A stretch of 10,277 bases of DNA from Clostridiales bacterium UBA4039 (GTDB lineage Bacteria; Bacillota; Clostridia; Lachnospirales; Vallitaleaceae). This document shows positions 1 through 7,630 of this stretch, in pieces. Where the stretch lies: assembly GCA_002382805.1 (NCBI GenBank), contig DGAD01000017.1, positions 1 through 10,277 of the forward strand, read 5' to 3'. The position numbers were made by a program, and so were the translations under genes. Position 1 is the first letter of the stretch. Each line of letters starts with the position of its first letter. The notes below the pieces were generated by a model. The model searched no databases and was not told the origin of the DNA. It saw only the letters and a program-made list of their open reading frames with translations.

Positions 1-10
1 ATAGGCTACT

Positions 11-262
11 TTACACTACCAGATTTTGTATATACCAAATAAAAAAGCTTAACAACGTTCCAATTGTTAAGCCCATAGCCCATTTAATAGTAGTGACCAA
101 CGATTTGATTTGTTCACACAGATTTTCAATCTTCGTCTCTGTACGCGAGCGATGCTGTTCAAGCTCATCGATTCTCTGAGAATGATTGTTCAATCTCTTG
201 TCGTGCACATCTAAGCGCTGGTTGATGTTATTATGTTTTTCAATGCAAGTTTCCTCGTTCAT
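11..262 (-). CDS. xhlA: XhlA-like hemolysin / holin-associated membrane protein
   Basis: This 83-aa protein resembles XhlA of PBSX, a membrane-associated partner of the holin (XhlB) in host cell lysis. Residues about 5-60 form an amphipathic, probably coiled-coil helix, with a repeating basic and acidic pattern (NNINQRLDVHDKRLNNHSQR, then IDELEQHRSR). Residues about 61-80 are a single transmembrane helix (WAMGLTIGTLLSFFIWYI), followed by a very short tail. Size and this coiled coil plus C-terminal helix architecture are the family hallmark. Some phages encode a similar small protein used as a holin regulator. ATG 262 is preceded by a strong AGGGGGGAG. It is the first gene of the lysis module, and holin and amidase genes would be expected next, beyond the window edge. 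Confidence 0.82.
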   Translation of the reverse strand: MNEETCIEKHNNINQRLDVHDKRLNNHSQRIDELEQHRSRTETKIENLCEQIKSLVTTIKWAMGLTIGTLLSFFIWYIQNLVV

Positions 263-439
263 AATGCTCCCCCCTTTTTTTGTAATTCTATTGATTGTAA
301 TAACAACTTTGGTAGTATAGTTTTGTCCCTCCAGGATAAGCTAATGTATGTGATATCTATAGATTTATAATTACAGCGCTGTAACTAGTCTTAACATCCG
401 AAGCTTTCATATATTCTTCAAACAAGCTTGATTATTCGC
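263..439. other. Gap before xhlA with a 14-bp palindrome
   Basis: Apart from the frame fragments described with the 17-codon ORF, this stretch holds TTACAGCGCTGTAA (371-384), a perfect 14-bp palindrome with no loop. A GGAGGG (about 331-326, minus strand) has no nearby ATG or other good start. The strong AGGGGGG just before 262 belongs to the xhlA-like gene. No open frame, tRNA or clear terminator is seen. Degenerate former coding sequence or a regulatory spacer are both possible. Confidence 0.5.
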
Positions 440-493
440 TTACCATTGTGTTATGTTGCAATAGCCGAATTCTTTTTTATTGTTTTTAATCAT
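440..493 (-). pseudogene. 17-codon ORF, possible decayed XkdX-like gene start
   Basis: A perfect AGGAG, overlapping the tail fibre TAG, lies 7 nt before ATG 493. The ORF reads MIKNNKKEFGYCNITQW and stops at TAA 442-440. Just beyond, a second frame opens at 431 and reads SSLFEEYMKASDVKTSYSAV before TAG 359-357. Restoring the first stop and one 1-nt indel would give a protein of about 43 residues with an EEY motif, similar in size to XkdX proteins, which occupy this site between fibre and XhlA in PBSX. Identification rests on position, size and a short motif only, and the 17-residue peptide could also be genuine or meaningless. Confidence 0.35.
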
Positions 494-503
494 TAAGTCA
501 CTC

Positions 504-1745
504 CTATATTAGCCTAATTGAATGTATCTTAATTGTACAACTGCCATGTGTATTTTCTGAGTCTACCCCAAAATACATATCGAGTGGTTTAAACCCATAT
601 TCACCACGTATAGAAACCCTTAGCGTCTGCCTTATAGTTCCATTGTACAAATTATTTTCCAAGGTTTTAACTCTTCCTCCCTTTACTCCTACTGATACAT
701 CACTAAACTTACCTATAGAATCATTCGACAGTTCTACATCAGCATCTATATAATCAAAACTTGACAAGTCAAAATTTTTATCACACGTAACTTTTAAACG
801 TGTTCTATGTTCATATCCAGCAAGCCTATTAAAAACTATTTGAGGTCCTACCAAAAAATCACAATAAGGCTCGTAAGACGGACTAATTTCTTTAATATAT
901 GTAGTAGAGTATAATTTCCCATTATCAAAAAGATTGTTTTCATATTGACTCACGTCCACGAAATCTGCGATATTTCCGACATACGGAATTACTATGTTAC
1001 CGACAAAAGTACTGGTTCTTATTTTTAGTAGGTTATTGCCATTGAAGGTATCTACATATATTATAGGATATCCATCGTAATAGTATCCAGTATTATTCTC
1101 GATTGTTTCACCTATAGGAGACAATAAGTTTATAGCCTGCTTAGTTGTTAAAGGCGTCATATACTTTGTATTGCTCGTTCCCGCCTCCGCTTCCGCTGTT
1201 GTTGCTACTCCATAGTTTGCTACCGAACTAAGACCCACATCTGCTTTTGCGAGCGACACCGCTCCTGTTTTTCCTGCTACACTTGTAACTGCGTTCACTT
1301 GGGCGCCTGATTGGATACCTGATAATTTAGACCGTTCCGCACTTGTCATTATTTTTTTTGCTGTCGTTTCAGTAATCATATCAAGACTATGGGATGAAGG
1401 ATGTGTGTAATTGTTTGCCCCCTCGTCTATCCCGCTTAGTTTTGTTCTCTCTGCAGATGAAAAAATCTTTCGTGCTCCTGTTTCAGTAATCATATCCAAG
1501 CTATGTGTTGCTGGATGCTGATAGTCTGTTGCATCTTCTAGAATTTTTGCAAGCTTTTGCTTTTCTGCGTCTGAGTAGTCGTTGGTTGATAGGCCTTTCC
1601 CTTCTATATGACTTACTTTTTCATCACTTAACGCTTTTAGTGCTCCATCTATCAAATCCATGTTTTCACTTTGTACAGCTACATTATAGAATTCGTTTTC
1701 GTCATCTTTTGTTAAGTTATAATTGGATGTATATGTTTTTCCCAT
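504..1745 (-). CDS. Tail fibre / receptor-binding protein
   Basis: This 413-aa protein is the probable host-binding fibre. Residues 1-36 form an N-terminal part. Residues 37-150 hold three copies of a 38-residue repeat, the last two closely alike (HSLDMITET, then SSAERTKLSGI or TSAERSKLSGI, then GA and YxHPxxH). Residues 152-206 carry the VTSVAGKTGAVSLAKADVGL block and AEAEAGTSNTKYMTPLTTKQ, both frequent in Firmicute tail fibres. Residues from about 210 to 413 are probably beta-rich and match nothing I recognise. They end in YGFKPLDMYFGVDSENTHGS and are the likely receptor-binding tip. The gene is coupled to XkdU by TAATG with GAGGTGATT upstream. No separate fibre chaperone gene is seen in the window. 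Confidence 0.88.
   Translation of the reverse strand: MGKTYTSNYNLTKDDENEFYNVAVQSENMDLIDGALKALSDEKVSHIEGKGLSTNDYSDAEKQKLAKILEDATDYQHPATHSLDMITETGARKIFSSAERTKLSGIDEGANNYTHPSSHSLDMITETTAKKIMTSAERSKLSGIQSGAQVNAVTSVAGKTGAVSLAKADVGLSSVANYGVATTAEAEAGTSNTKYMTPLTTKQAINLLSPIGETIENNTGYYYDGYPIIYVDTFNGNNLLKIRTSTFVGNIVIPYVGNIADFVDVSQYENNLFDNGKLYSTTYIKEISPSYEPYCDFLVGPQIVFNRLAGYEHRTRLKVTCDKNFDLSSFDYIDADVELSNDSIGKFSDVSVGVKGGRVKTLENNLYNGTIRQTLRVSIRGEYGFKPLDMYFGVDSENTHGSCTIKIHSIRLI
1296..1637 (-). repeat. Three tandem 38-residue (114-bp) fibre repeats
   Basis: Three units span residues 37-74, 75-112 and 113-150 of the fibre. The last two share 17 identical bases (GATATGATTACTGAAAC at 1496-1480 and 1382-1366, exactly 114 bp apart), which encode DMITET. 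The first unit is more diverged, keeping only a SDAEKQKLAKI core in place of SAERTKLSGI. Such repeats form fibrous shafts and change in number by recombination. Confidence 0.8.
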
Positions 1746-2290
1746 TAAATAATCACCTCTTCTTTTAAATGTTTATGCGTATAAGCGCTTAATTGCGCAT
1801 GTGTAAAGTTTTTTAATGTTGCGTTTTGATTGTATCTTAGTTCTAAGTCAATTATTAAGTTTGCTGGGGCTAAACGATGAAGCAATTCTTCAACTGCACT
1901 ATATTGTCCTTTTGCAACTACCTCTACTCGAACGCTTAGCATATGACTATCACTCAGCAACTCACATGTATATCCATCTTCACCACAAAGAGTTGTCAAT
2001 CGTTCTTCCAATGTTCTAAAGGTATATGGAAGTTGTTCATTGAACCTTGCCTTGATTCTAAATCTTCTATCTGTCAACGTATCTGCTGCTTTTGGCGTGA
2101 TTTTTAGAATGCTTTCCAGTCTGAGCACTCCGTGTTCTGTTGCTTCACTAACAAAGTTGTCCTTCAACGCATCCTCAAGGGCTGTCCACAACGTCCCGAG
2201 TTCCGGTTCTTCTGTCGCCATGATTGCCTTATATTCCCTGACATCCTTAAGAACCTGCGGTAAATAATCAATCAACGGTCTATTATCCAC
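1745..2290 (-). CDS. XkdU/YmfQ-like baseplate protein (DUF2313)
   Basis: This 181-aa protein matches the XkdU/YmfQ (DUF2313) type found between baseplate J and the tail fibre, a gpI-like wedge component that probably anchors the fibres. Signals are PLIDYLPQVLKDVREYKAIM at the N-terminus, then ELGTLWTALEDALKDNFVSE, the EHGVLRLESILKITPKAADT block and RRFRIKARFNEQLPYTFRTL, ending in AVEELLHRLAPANLIIDLEL. The start codon is GTG 2290, inside the end of the baseplate J gene. Its ribosome binding site GAGGGGGGA sits about 5 nt upstream. The TAA at its end overlaps the tail fibre ATG (TAATG). Confidence 0.9.
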   Translation of the reverse strand: MDNRPLIDYLPQVLKDVREYKAIMATEEPELGTLWTALEDALKDNFVSEATEHGVLRLESILKITPKAADTLTDRRFRIKARFNEQLPYTFRTLEERLTTLCGEDGYTCELLSDSHMLSVRVEVVAKGQYSAVEELLHRLAPANLIIDLELRYNQNATLKNFTHAQLSAYTHKHLKEEVII

Positions 2291-3335
2291 TTACATCCCC
2301 CCTCACCGGAATACTATCTTGATCAATCACCAAGTTTTGAGCTAATGTGTTGATGGTTGTATTGGCTATATCTAGGATGCCTGTAAGATTGAGTAAGCGT
2401 GTCTCAATCTGACTAATTCTAACAATCAGATTGTCGCTTGTATCCCAATCAGAAGCCAAAGCATGAAAATATTCATCGATAGCAGCTGTTACATACGGTT
2501 GAATATCTTCCCACGACCAGCCTTCTTGATAGGTGATGGTCGTTGCAATATCTACGGCTGTGCCTGTTACTCCCATAACCGTGACGACATGCCCTATTGG
2601 AGCAAAACCTTTTCCTTGTCCTTGATTGACTATCGGATCAACTGCAGATTGGGTCGCCTCAATAAGCGCGGAACTTGGAACGGCATATGTCGAGTCCATA
2701 ATCACCAGTTTAACGCTGCCTCCACCATCCCATACCGGATAAACCTTCACTCCACCTATTCCTGCAAGTGCCATCGTTTTTTCTTTGTAATCCGCCACAT
2801 TTCCTCCATAGGACTGGGATTCCAAAGAAGAAAAATATCTTTGCCTTAAATTTTCTGTTGCCTCTGCCTCTTCACCCGGAATTAATATCTCCGTTACTTG
2901 TGCATGTGTTAAACCTGCAATATAGGAAATCGGTAGCAATGTCCCTATTTGATTCCCAAGCTCGCCGCTTGTCTCACACTCAAGCTTGAATTGTCCACTT
3001 GTAATTTGTTCCATCACCTTATAATTGTAATCACCGAGTGAGAACCTTGAATTTATCGGTATATCTATGTTAAACGCACCTTTAACAACCGCCTTTGTCG
3101 CTTCACTTGGAATAATTCCACGTTCTGCTGCCCGCTTTATAAGGTAAGGTCTGCTCTGTGTATCTGCAAACGTTTCATTCAAAATTACATCTAACTCAAT
3201 ATACATGTTCTGCAGCTCCACTGCCGCCGGTGCCAACGCATTATAAATAATGGCACCTTCCCTTTTATCCACGTCCATAGGAACTTTATCTAACATCCTT
3301 TGTAAAATATGTTCGTAGGTTATCTCTTCATACAT
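2283..3335 (-). CDS. Baseplate J-like wedge protein (XkdT-like)
   Basis: This 350-aa protein is a baseplate J family member, the main wedge arm that surrounds the hub and triggers sheath contraction. It begins MYEEITYEHILQRMLDKVPM and has DKREGAIIYNALAPAAVELQ, the common start of XkdT proteins. Other hallmarks are the tail-fold block with GTLLPISYIAGLT, EEAEATENLRQRYFSSLESQ near residues 153-175, YGGNVADYKEKTMALAGIGG and a VKVYPVWDGGGSVKLVIMDS strand. The C-terminus carries the NLTGILDIANTTING-like pattern, here with INTLAQN. The start at ATG 3335 is preceded by AAAGGTGGTGA. Its end overlaps the next gene by 8 nt. Length is normal, so the gene appears intact. Confidence 0.94.
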   Translation of the reverse strand: MYEEITYEHILQRMLDKVPMDVDKREGAIIYNALAPAAVELQNMYIELDVILNETFADTQSRPYLIKRAAERGIIPSEATKAVVKGAFNIDIPINSRFSLGDYNYKVMEQITSGQFKLECETSGELGNQIGTLLPISYIAGLTHAQVTEILIPGEEAEATENLRQRYFSSLESQSYGGNVADYKEKTMALAGIGGVKVYPVWDGGGSVKLVIMDSTYAVPSSALIEATQSAVDPIVNQGQGKGFAPIGHVVTVMGVTGTAVDIATTITYQEGWSWEDIQPYVTAAIDEYFHALASDWDTSDNLIVRISQIETRLLNLTGILDIANTTINTLAQNLVIDQDSIPVRGDVSG

Positions 3336-3743
3336 TTATATCTTCACCACCTTTTCTGCTTCTATATCACCAAATACTGTTGTCGCAGTAAAGGTGACAT
3401 GTATCTTGTTTCCATTTGTCTTAAAATCAAAGTTTGTTACCTCTGTAATTCTTGTATCTTGTAGCAGCGCTTCTGCAATCCGCCATTCAAGCGTCGCAAG
3501 AACATACTCCACACTTTTCCCATACAAGTCATGTAGCTCTATTCCATAGTTCCATGAATAGATGAGATTCTCATAGCGTTCAATGTTAAGTATTAAGTAT
3601 ATGGCTTGTTGCATTGCTTCAAGCTCATCTGCTTGTCCAACAATAACCTGGCGTGCGCCATTGAGTTTAAATGTTTTTGTTGGAAGCTCTTCATATATAA
3701 AATCACTAGGAAGTTCTTCGTTTATTTTTGGAATCACAACCAT
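3336..3743 (-). CDS. DUF2634 baseplate wedge protein (XkdS-like, gp25-related)
   Basis: This 135-aa protein belongs to the DUF2634/XkdS group, the counterpart of the gp25-like wedge that joins the sheath to the baseplate. Visible features are EELPTKTFKLNGARQVIVGQ, AMQQAIYLILNIERYENLIY, SWNYGIELHDLYGKS and WRIAEALLQDTRITEVTNFD, in the usual order. The YxxxSWxYGIEL segment is the recognisable core. A GTG at 3746 would give 136 aa, but ATG 3743 is better spaced from AAGG at 3753-3750. The gene starts 3 nt after the stop of the DUF2577 gene, and its own TAA directly precedes the baseplate J start. It is presumably translated in step with both neighbours. Confidence 0.88.
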   Translation of the reverse strand: MVVIPKINEELPSDFIYEELPTKTFKLNGARQVIVGQADELEAMQQAIYLILNIERYENLIYSWNYGIELHDLYGKSVEYVLATLEWRIAEALLQDTRITEVTNFDFKTNGNKIHVTFTATTVFGDIEAEKVVKI

Positions 3744-3746
3744 CAC

Positions 3747-4121
3747 CTACCTTATCCGATCCAATACAATATATTTTTGTCCACCTTGACGACGTATGAG
3801 TAAAACTTGTTCCCCTTCTTTTAATCCCAGATGAACCGTCATCGCTTTTTTCCCAGAGACAGCATGCTTATGCGTTGCAAAGGAGCTATCGCCCGTCCCA
3901 CCTTGTGTATTTGCCGTCGCATGATCCAAGGTAACGTCTACCGAAAAATCACGTACAAGCGTCGTTAAAATCAAATGTGAAGCATCGAGTGTTAGGCGCT
4001 GTTCTAAGTTTATCTTAAGCGGAGTCGCACTGACGACCGTCCCATATACAAAAGCTGTTGGATTCGATGCTTCTATTGCTTCTACAGATGCTTGCTTAAT
4101 AATCTCAATTAAATTAGGCAT
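3747..4121 (-). CDS. DUF2577 baseplate protein (XkdR-like position)
   Basis: This 124-aa protein starts MPNLIEIIKQASVEAIEASN, then PTAFVYGTVVSATPLKINLE, an OB-fold-like block typical of DUF2577 proteins in PBSX-like baseplates. The middle contains HATANTQGGTG and THKHAVSGKKAMTVHLGLKEG, and the end is VLLIRRQGGQKYIVLDRIR. It probably forms the small central spike or hub plug under the XkdQ protein, a role inferred from position and family. I favour ATG 4121, because GGAGGT (4134-4129) sits 7 nt upstream. An in-frame GTG at 4136 lies next to and just upstream of that ribosome binding site and would add five residues (129 aa), which is unlikely. The gene overlaps the hub gene by 8 nt. Confidence 0.85.
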   Translation of the reverse strand: MPNLIEIIKQASVEAIEASNPTAFVYGTVVSATPLKINLEQRLTLDASHLILTTLVRDFSVDVTLDHATANTQGGTGDSSFATHKHAVSGKKAMTVHLGLKEGEQVLLIRRQGGQKYIVLDRIR

Positions 4122-5061
4122 GAATACCACCTCCACTTAATGTCAAATCCATCGTGTGCACATCTTGGCTAAAGGAATGGGTCGCTCGTTCAACCAGCAT
4201 GTAGTTTTTTGCCACGATATCACCTAGATGGACATCTATAGGTACATGATATCCAGCTCGTACTCTTGGGTCACCAAAGGCTTTACTTATCTTAAGTGAG
4301 CGTCTCTTTTGATTATATAACTTCAAAAGTGCATCTGCTTTTGACTGCACATTCACATCATCTGTGTCAAATTGATCAAAGTATTGTAACAGCCCCCATT
4401 TTTCAATATTGTTATTATCTGAAGCGATAATTTTTTTCCCGTTATCTTTATTACGCAATACAACTAGGTTATACGTCTCATTATCAATCGATGATTGGTA
4501 CTGAAAATTTTCAGCCCTTTGCTGATCGATTAATAGGTCACACTTCATCGCCTCGGCATCTCGCAATGTAAGTTCGCCAAACTGATCAAAAAGTATATAT
4601 AGCTTTTTACTGTTTTGAAGGGTCAAATCTAAGGCATTTAACATCATATCAATCAACGACTTATCTTGCTCTATTTTGCGTGCGATAACCCAAGGTGTCT
4701 CTTCGATTTGTCCTGTATTTATGCCAAAGTATTTACATAAGGTTTGAATGACTTCACTTGCTGTTTTATTTTCGTATGCATACGTAAACTTATTTTTCAG
4801 ATATCTAAGTTGGTCATAAGCTGTCACTTTAATGATACCGTTTTTATCTCGATTTTTTGTAAATACAAATCCTTTAAAAACATTGTAGCCATCAACAACA
4901 AAGTTAACCATGTCCCCTTCCTGAAAGTTGATAATCTCATCTTTAACCACCGAAAATGTGAGTTTTGCCGGTTGCCCCTTCCTCTCAGTCACCCATTGAA
5001 TTGTCCCTTCTACTACAGGAAAATATTTTAGGGTTTTTGTTTGAATTTCGAGTTCAATCAT
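4114..5061 (-). CDS. Baseplate hub protein (XkdQ-like)
   Basis: This 315-aa protein corresponds to XkdQ, a relative of the gpD/gp27-type hub that forms the ring linking the tube to the spike. It begins MIELEIQTKTLKYFPVVEGT, with YNVFKGFVFTKNRDKNGIIKVTAYDQ near residues 60-85, the FxGxVxxxxxxxxxxxxVxAYDQ pattern of this family. Further blocks are LRYLKNKFTYAYENKTASEV, LYILFDQFGELTLRDAEAM and a C-terminal LGDIVAKNYMLVERATHSF. Some databases call this family hydrolase; I see no catalytic motif and regard it as structural. The start is ATG 5061 behind GAGGAGGTGAGTCA. Its end overlaps the next gene by 8 nt when that gene starts at its favoured ATG. Confidence 0.9.
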   Translation of the reverse strand: MIELEIQTKTLKYFPVVEGTIQWVTERKGQPAKLTFSVVKDEIINFQEGDMVNFVVDGYNVFKGFVFTKNRDKNGIIKVTAYDQLRYLKNKFTYAYENKTASEVIQTLCKYFGINTGQIEETPWVIARKIEQDKSLIDMMLNALDLTLQNSKKLYILFDQFGELTLRDAEAMKCDLLIDQQRAENFQYQSSIDNETYNLVVLRNKDNGKKIIASDNNNIEKWGLLQYFDQFDTDDVNVQSKADALLKLYNQKRRSLKISKAFGDPRVRAGYHVPIDVHLGDIVAKNYMLVERATHSFSQDVHTMDLTLSGGGIHA

Positions 5062-5732
5062 TGACTCACCTCCTCGATAGGCATTGTTAAGACTTGCCCT
5101 GGAAAGATCAAATTTGGGTTTGCGATGTTGTTTAAGGATGCAATCTCTCTGTACTTAGCTCCCTGACCAAGGTTTTTCTTTGAGATATTCCAAAGTGTAT
5201 CGCCTTGTTTAACGGTGTATGCCTTTGGCTTTGGCGCAGATCCAGTTTCACGTGTTGTCTGAATGGTTGCAACATTTTCTTCATTTTTCTTGGATATAGC
5301 TACCACCTTTGTTTTATAAGGCTTCCATTCTTTTAGGTTAATAGAGACATTTACTGATTGCCCATCTGCCGCATTTTCTTCAATAGCGTAATCTTCAATG
5401 GACACAAGCATAGTTGTTCCAAAGACTTTTGCCCCCATGATCTTATTGCGGTACACATTAAATCGAAAAGGCTTTTTATTCTTTTTTAATTCTTTAAATT
5501 TGCTTAGATAGTAATAAGCCGGCTTGAATTTATCCGGATAGTATCCGAAGGGATATTCTACATGCGGAATCATCACTGTAAAGGAAATATCTGTTAAACC
5601 AGCTGATTTTAATATATTGACCTCTCCATCATTGATAAGATTGATTGTTTTGTTTTTATTTTTGATTTTCATCTGCATTTTGGACGGTGCGACCGGTAAG
5701 GCCACACCATCCATTTCAAAAATATATGCCAT
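5058..5732 (-). CDS. LysM-domain baseplate protein (XkdP-like)
   Basis: This 224-aa protein has an N-terminal domain (about residues 1-145, with FRFNVYRNKIMGAKVFGTT and SINLKEWKPYKTK) typical of XkdP-type proteins. A linker follows, then one LysM domain at about 171-218 (AYTVKQGDTLWNISKKNLG, NNIANPNLIFPGQVLTMP). LysM binds N-acetylglucosamine-containing glycans such as peptidoglycan. In contractile tails this protein sits at the tube-baseplate junction, like the gp53 and LysM proteins of other phages. The start is ATG 5732, whose A is also the last base of the tape measure stop, with GAGGGGGTG upstream. Its TGA overlaps the start of the next gene by 4 nt (ATGA), showing tight coupling. Confidence 0.92.
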   Translation of the reverse strand: MAYIFEMDGVALPVAPSKMQMKIKNKNKTINLINDGEVNILKSAGLTDISFTVMIPHVEYPFGYYPDKFKPAYYYLSKFKELKKNKKPFRFNVYRNKIMGAKVFGTTMLVSIEDYAIEENAADGQSVNVSINLKEWKPYKTKVVAISKKNEENVATIQTTRETGSAPKPKAYTVKQGDTLWNISKKNLGQGAKYREIASLNNIANPNLIFPGQVLTMPIEEVSQ

Positions 5733-7597
5733 TATTCATGCACCCCCTCGCTAGCTACAGCCATTGTCTCGTAAAGTGTATTTTCCAAATATTCAACCAT
5801 TCCATCTAGGTCTTGTTCTCCACTGACTTGGTTGGTGATGCCACCCATGTCTACTTTGATCTCTGCCGTTGTAAATCGATTAATGACATCTTGTTCTGCT
5901 AGGTCACGTAAATATGTAAGGTCCTCTTCTGCCACATCCATAGTGTCTGCCATTCTTGCCGTGTTGGAAGCCGTCTCTTCTTCAGCAACCTTTGGTTCAT
6001 ATGGTTGTGGCGTAATTACCGTATCATCCCTTTCTACCGAAGATTGACGCTTCATTTCATCTATTTCAGCTTGTCTTTCACTCATCGCTTTTTGGGCGTC
6101 ATCTTTCATTTGATTCATCTTTGCATCACGCTCAGCAATCCCCGCTTCAATTTCATTCTTGTAATTTTCGAATGCCTCATTCCTTGCTTTCTTTTGCGCT
6201 TCATTTATGAGTTCATTGTTGGTACCAAAAGACACTTTTTCAATTACATCTATGGATACACCTGGAAGACCATTGAGCTTTTCTATAAAGCCATTAATGA
6301 TGTCAATCCCACTATTTACCATATTTTGTAAAAGCATTATGAAATCAGCTTTCATATCCCCCATGTAATTTTTGATAGCTACCGCTGTCGCCATTGCTCC
6401 AACCTTCAACTTATCCAAGAAATTAAGCACCCCGTTGATTCCTGTGAAAAAACCTATCTTCAGCCAGTCCCAAGCTGTCATAATACTACTCATCGCAATT
6501 TTCCATGCAATTTCAAGGCCACCAACAGATTGTATCCATTGGTATATTAGTCCGATAAGAATCCCAATAGCTAGGGCAATCCAGATCGCTGGATTTGCCA
6601 AAAGAGAAACTTTCAAACCATCTTGCGCCACTTTAGCCGCCCATGTTGCAATAGTCATAATTCCTGTTACAGCTGTATATGCTGCTACTGCAGCTACTAT
6701 TCCCCAAAAAATCGGTTCAATAAAAGACCAATTATCATATATAAGCTGTGCCCCTTGCGCAATTCCTTGAAGCAGCGGTTCAAACGTCTGAAGCAACGAA
6801 TTCGTTATAACGGTTCCCATCTGTTCAAACGTCATAGGCATAGCTTCAAATTCCGTATCTATATCTGTCATCGACGAAAGTAAGGCGCCTTTGACGACAT
6901 CGCCTGTTATCGCCCCTTGGTCTGCTAAAGTATTCATCTGCTCTATAGGGACATCCATATAGTCGGCAATCATCTGAACAGCTTGGGGCACATTGGCAAA
7001 GATCGAGCTAAAATCATCTCCACCTAATGCGCCTGATCCCAACGCCTGCACCAGCTCTGTACGTGTTGAATCCATCTGTTCTTGGCTAGCTCCGGCAAGC
7101 GCCATGGATTTGTTAAATGCTTCTACAAAAGCAATCGTTTCTCCGTTATCTGAAAAGGTGTCTCCGGGTCCTTCTGCTAACGAAGCAACTGCGCCAGCAT
7201 TTGCCTCATAGGATGTCCCCGATCGATTGGCAGATTGATAAATCATATCTTGAAGTTCTGCCGTACTTTGTTGACCGTCATTCGCCATATTCAACTTCGC
7301 TGTCGTTTGGACCATTTTGTCTGACAGGTTCATCACTTTTTGTACGCCTTCGCCAACCTTTAAATCTCCCATCGTCTTTTTAAGTTTTTCCATATATCCA
7401 CATGACTCTTGGGTTGCTTCTTCTAACATATTGATTTCTTGTCTTGCCGATTGAATAACTTCTACGTTTACAAAATTCTGTGTTATTTTTTGAACCGCTT
7501 GAAATTTGCCTGTCATCACATCGATCGACTGATCCATTTTTCTTATTGCCGGAAGATTACCATCTGTTAGTTGTAATGTATTCATTAATGTTGCCAT
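5732..7597 (-). CDS. Tail tape measure protein (XkdO-like position), short
   Basis: This 621-aa protein is the tail length ruler, packed inside the tube and released into the host envelope on contraction. Residues about 1-90 are helical (MDQSIDVMTGKFQAVQKI, then a Glu/Gln-rich stretch). Residues about 95-245 form the conserved N-terminal tape-measure domain (SANRSG, AEGPGDTFSDN, AFNKSMALAGAS, LGSGALGGDDF, VPQAVQMIADYM, LADQGAITGDVVKGAL). Two strongly hydrophobic segments lie at about 296-318 and 336-354, candidate membrane-inserting helices. Residues about 455-520 are a charged, probably coiled-coil helix. No lysozyme or peptidase domain is visible. It is roughly half the length of B. subtilis XkdO. 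The ATG at 7597 follows GGTAGGTGATTAC. The stop overlaps the next start (TAATG). Confidence 0.92.
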   Translation of the reverse strand: MATLMNTLQLTDGNLPAIRKMDQSIDVMTGKFQAVQKITQNFVNVEVIQSARQEINMLEEATQESCGYMEKLKKTMGDLKVGEGVQKVMNLSDKMVQTTAKLNMANDGQQSTAELQDMIYQSANRSGTSYEANAGAVASLAEGPGDTFSDNGETIAFVEAFNKSMALAGASQEQMDSTRTELVQALGSGALGGDDFSSIFANVPQAVQMIADYMDVPIEQMNTLADQGAITGDVVKGALLSSMTDIDTEFEAMPMTFEQMGTVITNSLLQTFEPLLQGIAQGAQLIYDNWSFIEPIFWGIVAAVAAYTAVTGIMTIATWAAKVAQDGLKVSLLANPAIWIALAIGILIGLIYQWIQSVGGLEIAWKIAMSSIMTAWDWLKIGFFTGINGVLNFLDKLKVGAMATAVAIKNYMGDMKADFIMLLQNMVNSGIDIINGFIEKLNGLPGVSIDVIEKVSFGTNNELINEAQKKARNEAFENYKNEIEAGIAERDAKMNQMKDDAQKAMSERQAEIDEMKRQSSVERDDTVITPQPYEPKVAEEETASNTARMADTMDVAEEDLTYLRDLAEQDVINRFTTAEIKVDMGGITNQVSGEQDLDGMVEYLENTLYETMAVASEGVHE

Positions 7598-7630
7598 GTA
7601 ATCACCTACCTTTGTGCGTTCATCTAATCA

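Noticed and set aside
305..356. Fragment reading ISHTLAYPGGTKLYYQSCYY (minus strand) as a gene remnant
   Set aside because: It follows a stop in the same frame and has no start codon. I cannot match it to any family, so it is not called.
1505..3803. Plus-strand open frames opposite the baseplate and fibre genes (for example 1505-1768, 2463-2849, 3583-3789)
   Set aside because: They lie opposite strongly recognised minus-strand genes and have low-complexity, Leu/Ser or Cys/His-rich translations. They lack convincing ribosome binding sites.
4134..4136. GTG 4136 as start of the DUF2577 gene
   Set aside because: It lies immediately before and partly inside the GGAGGT ribosome binding site that serves ATG 4121.
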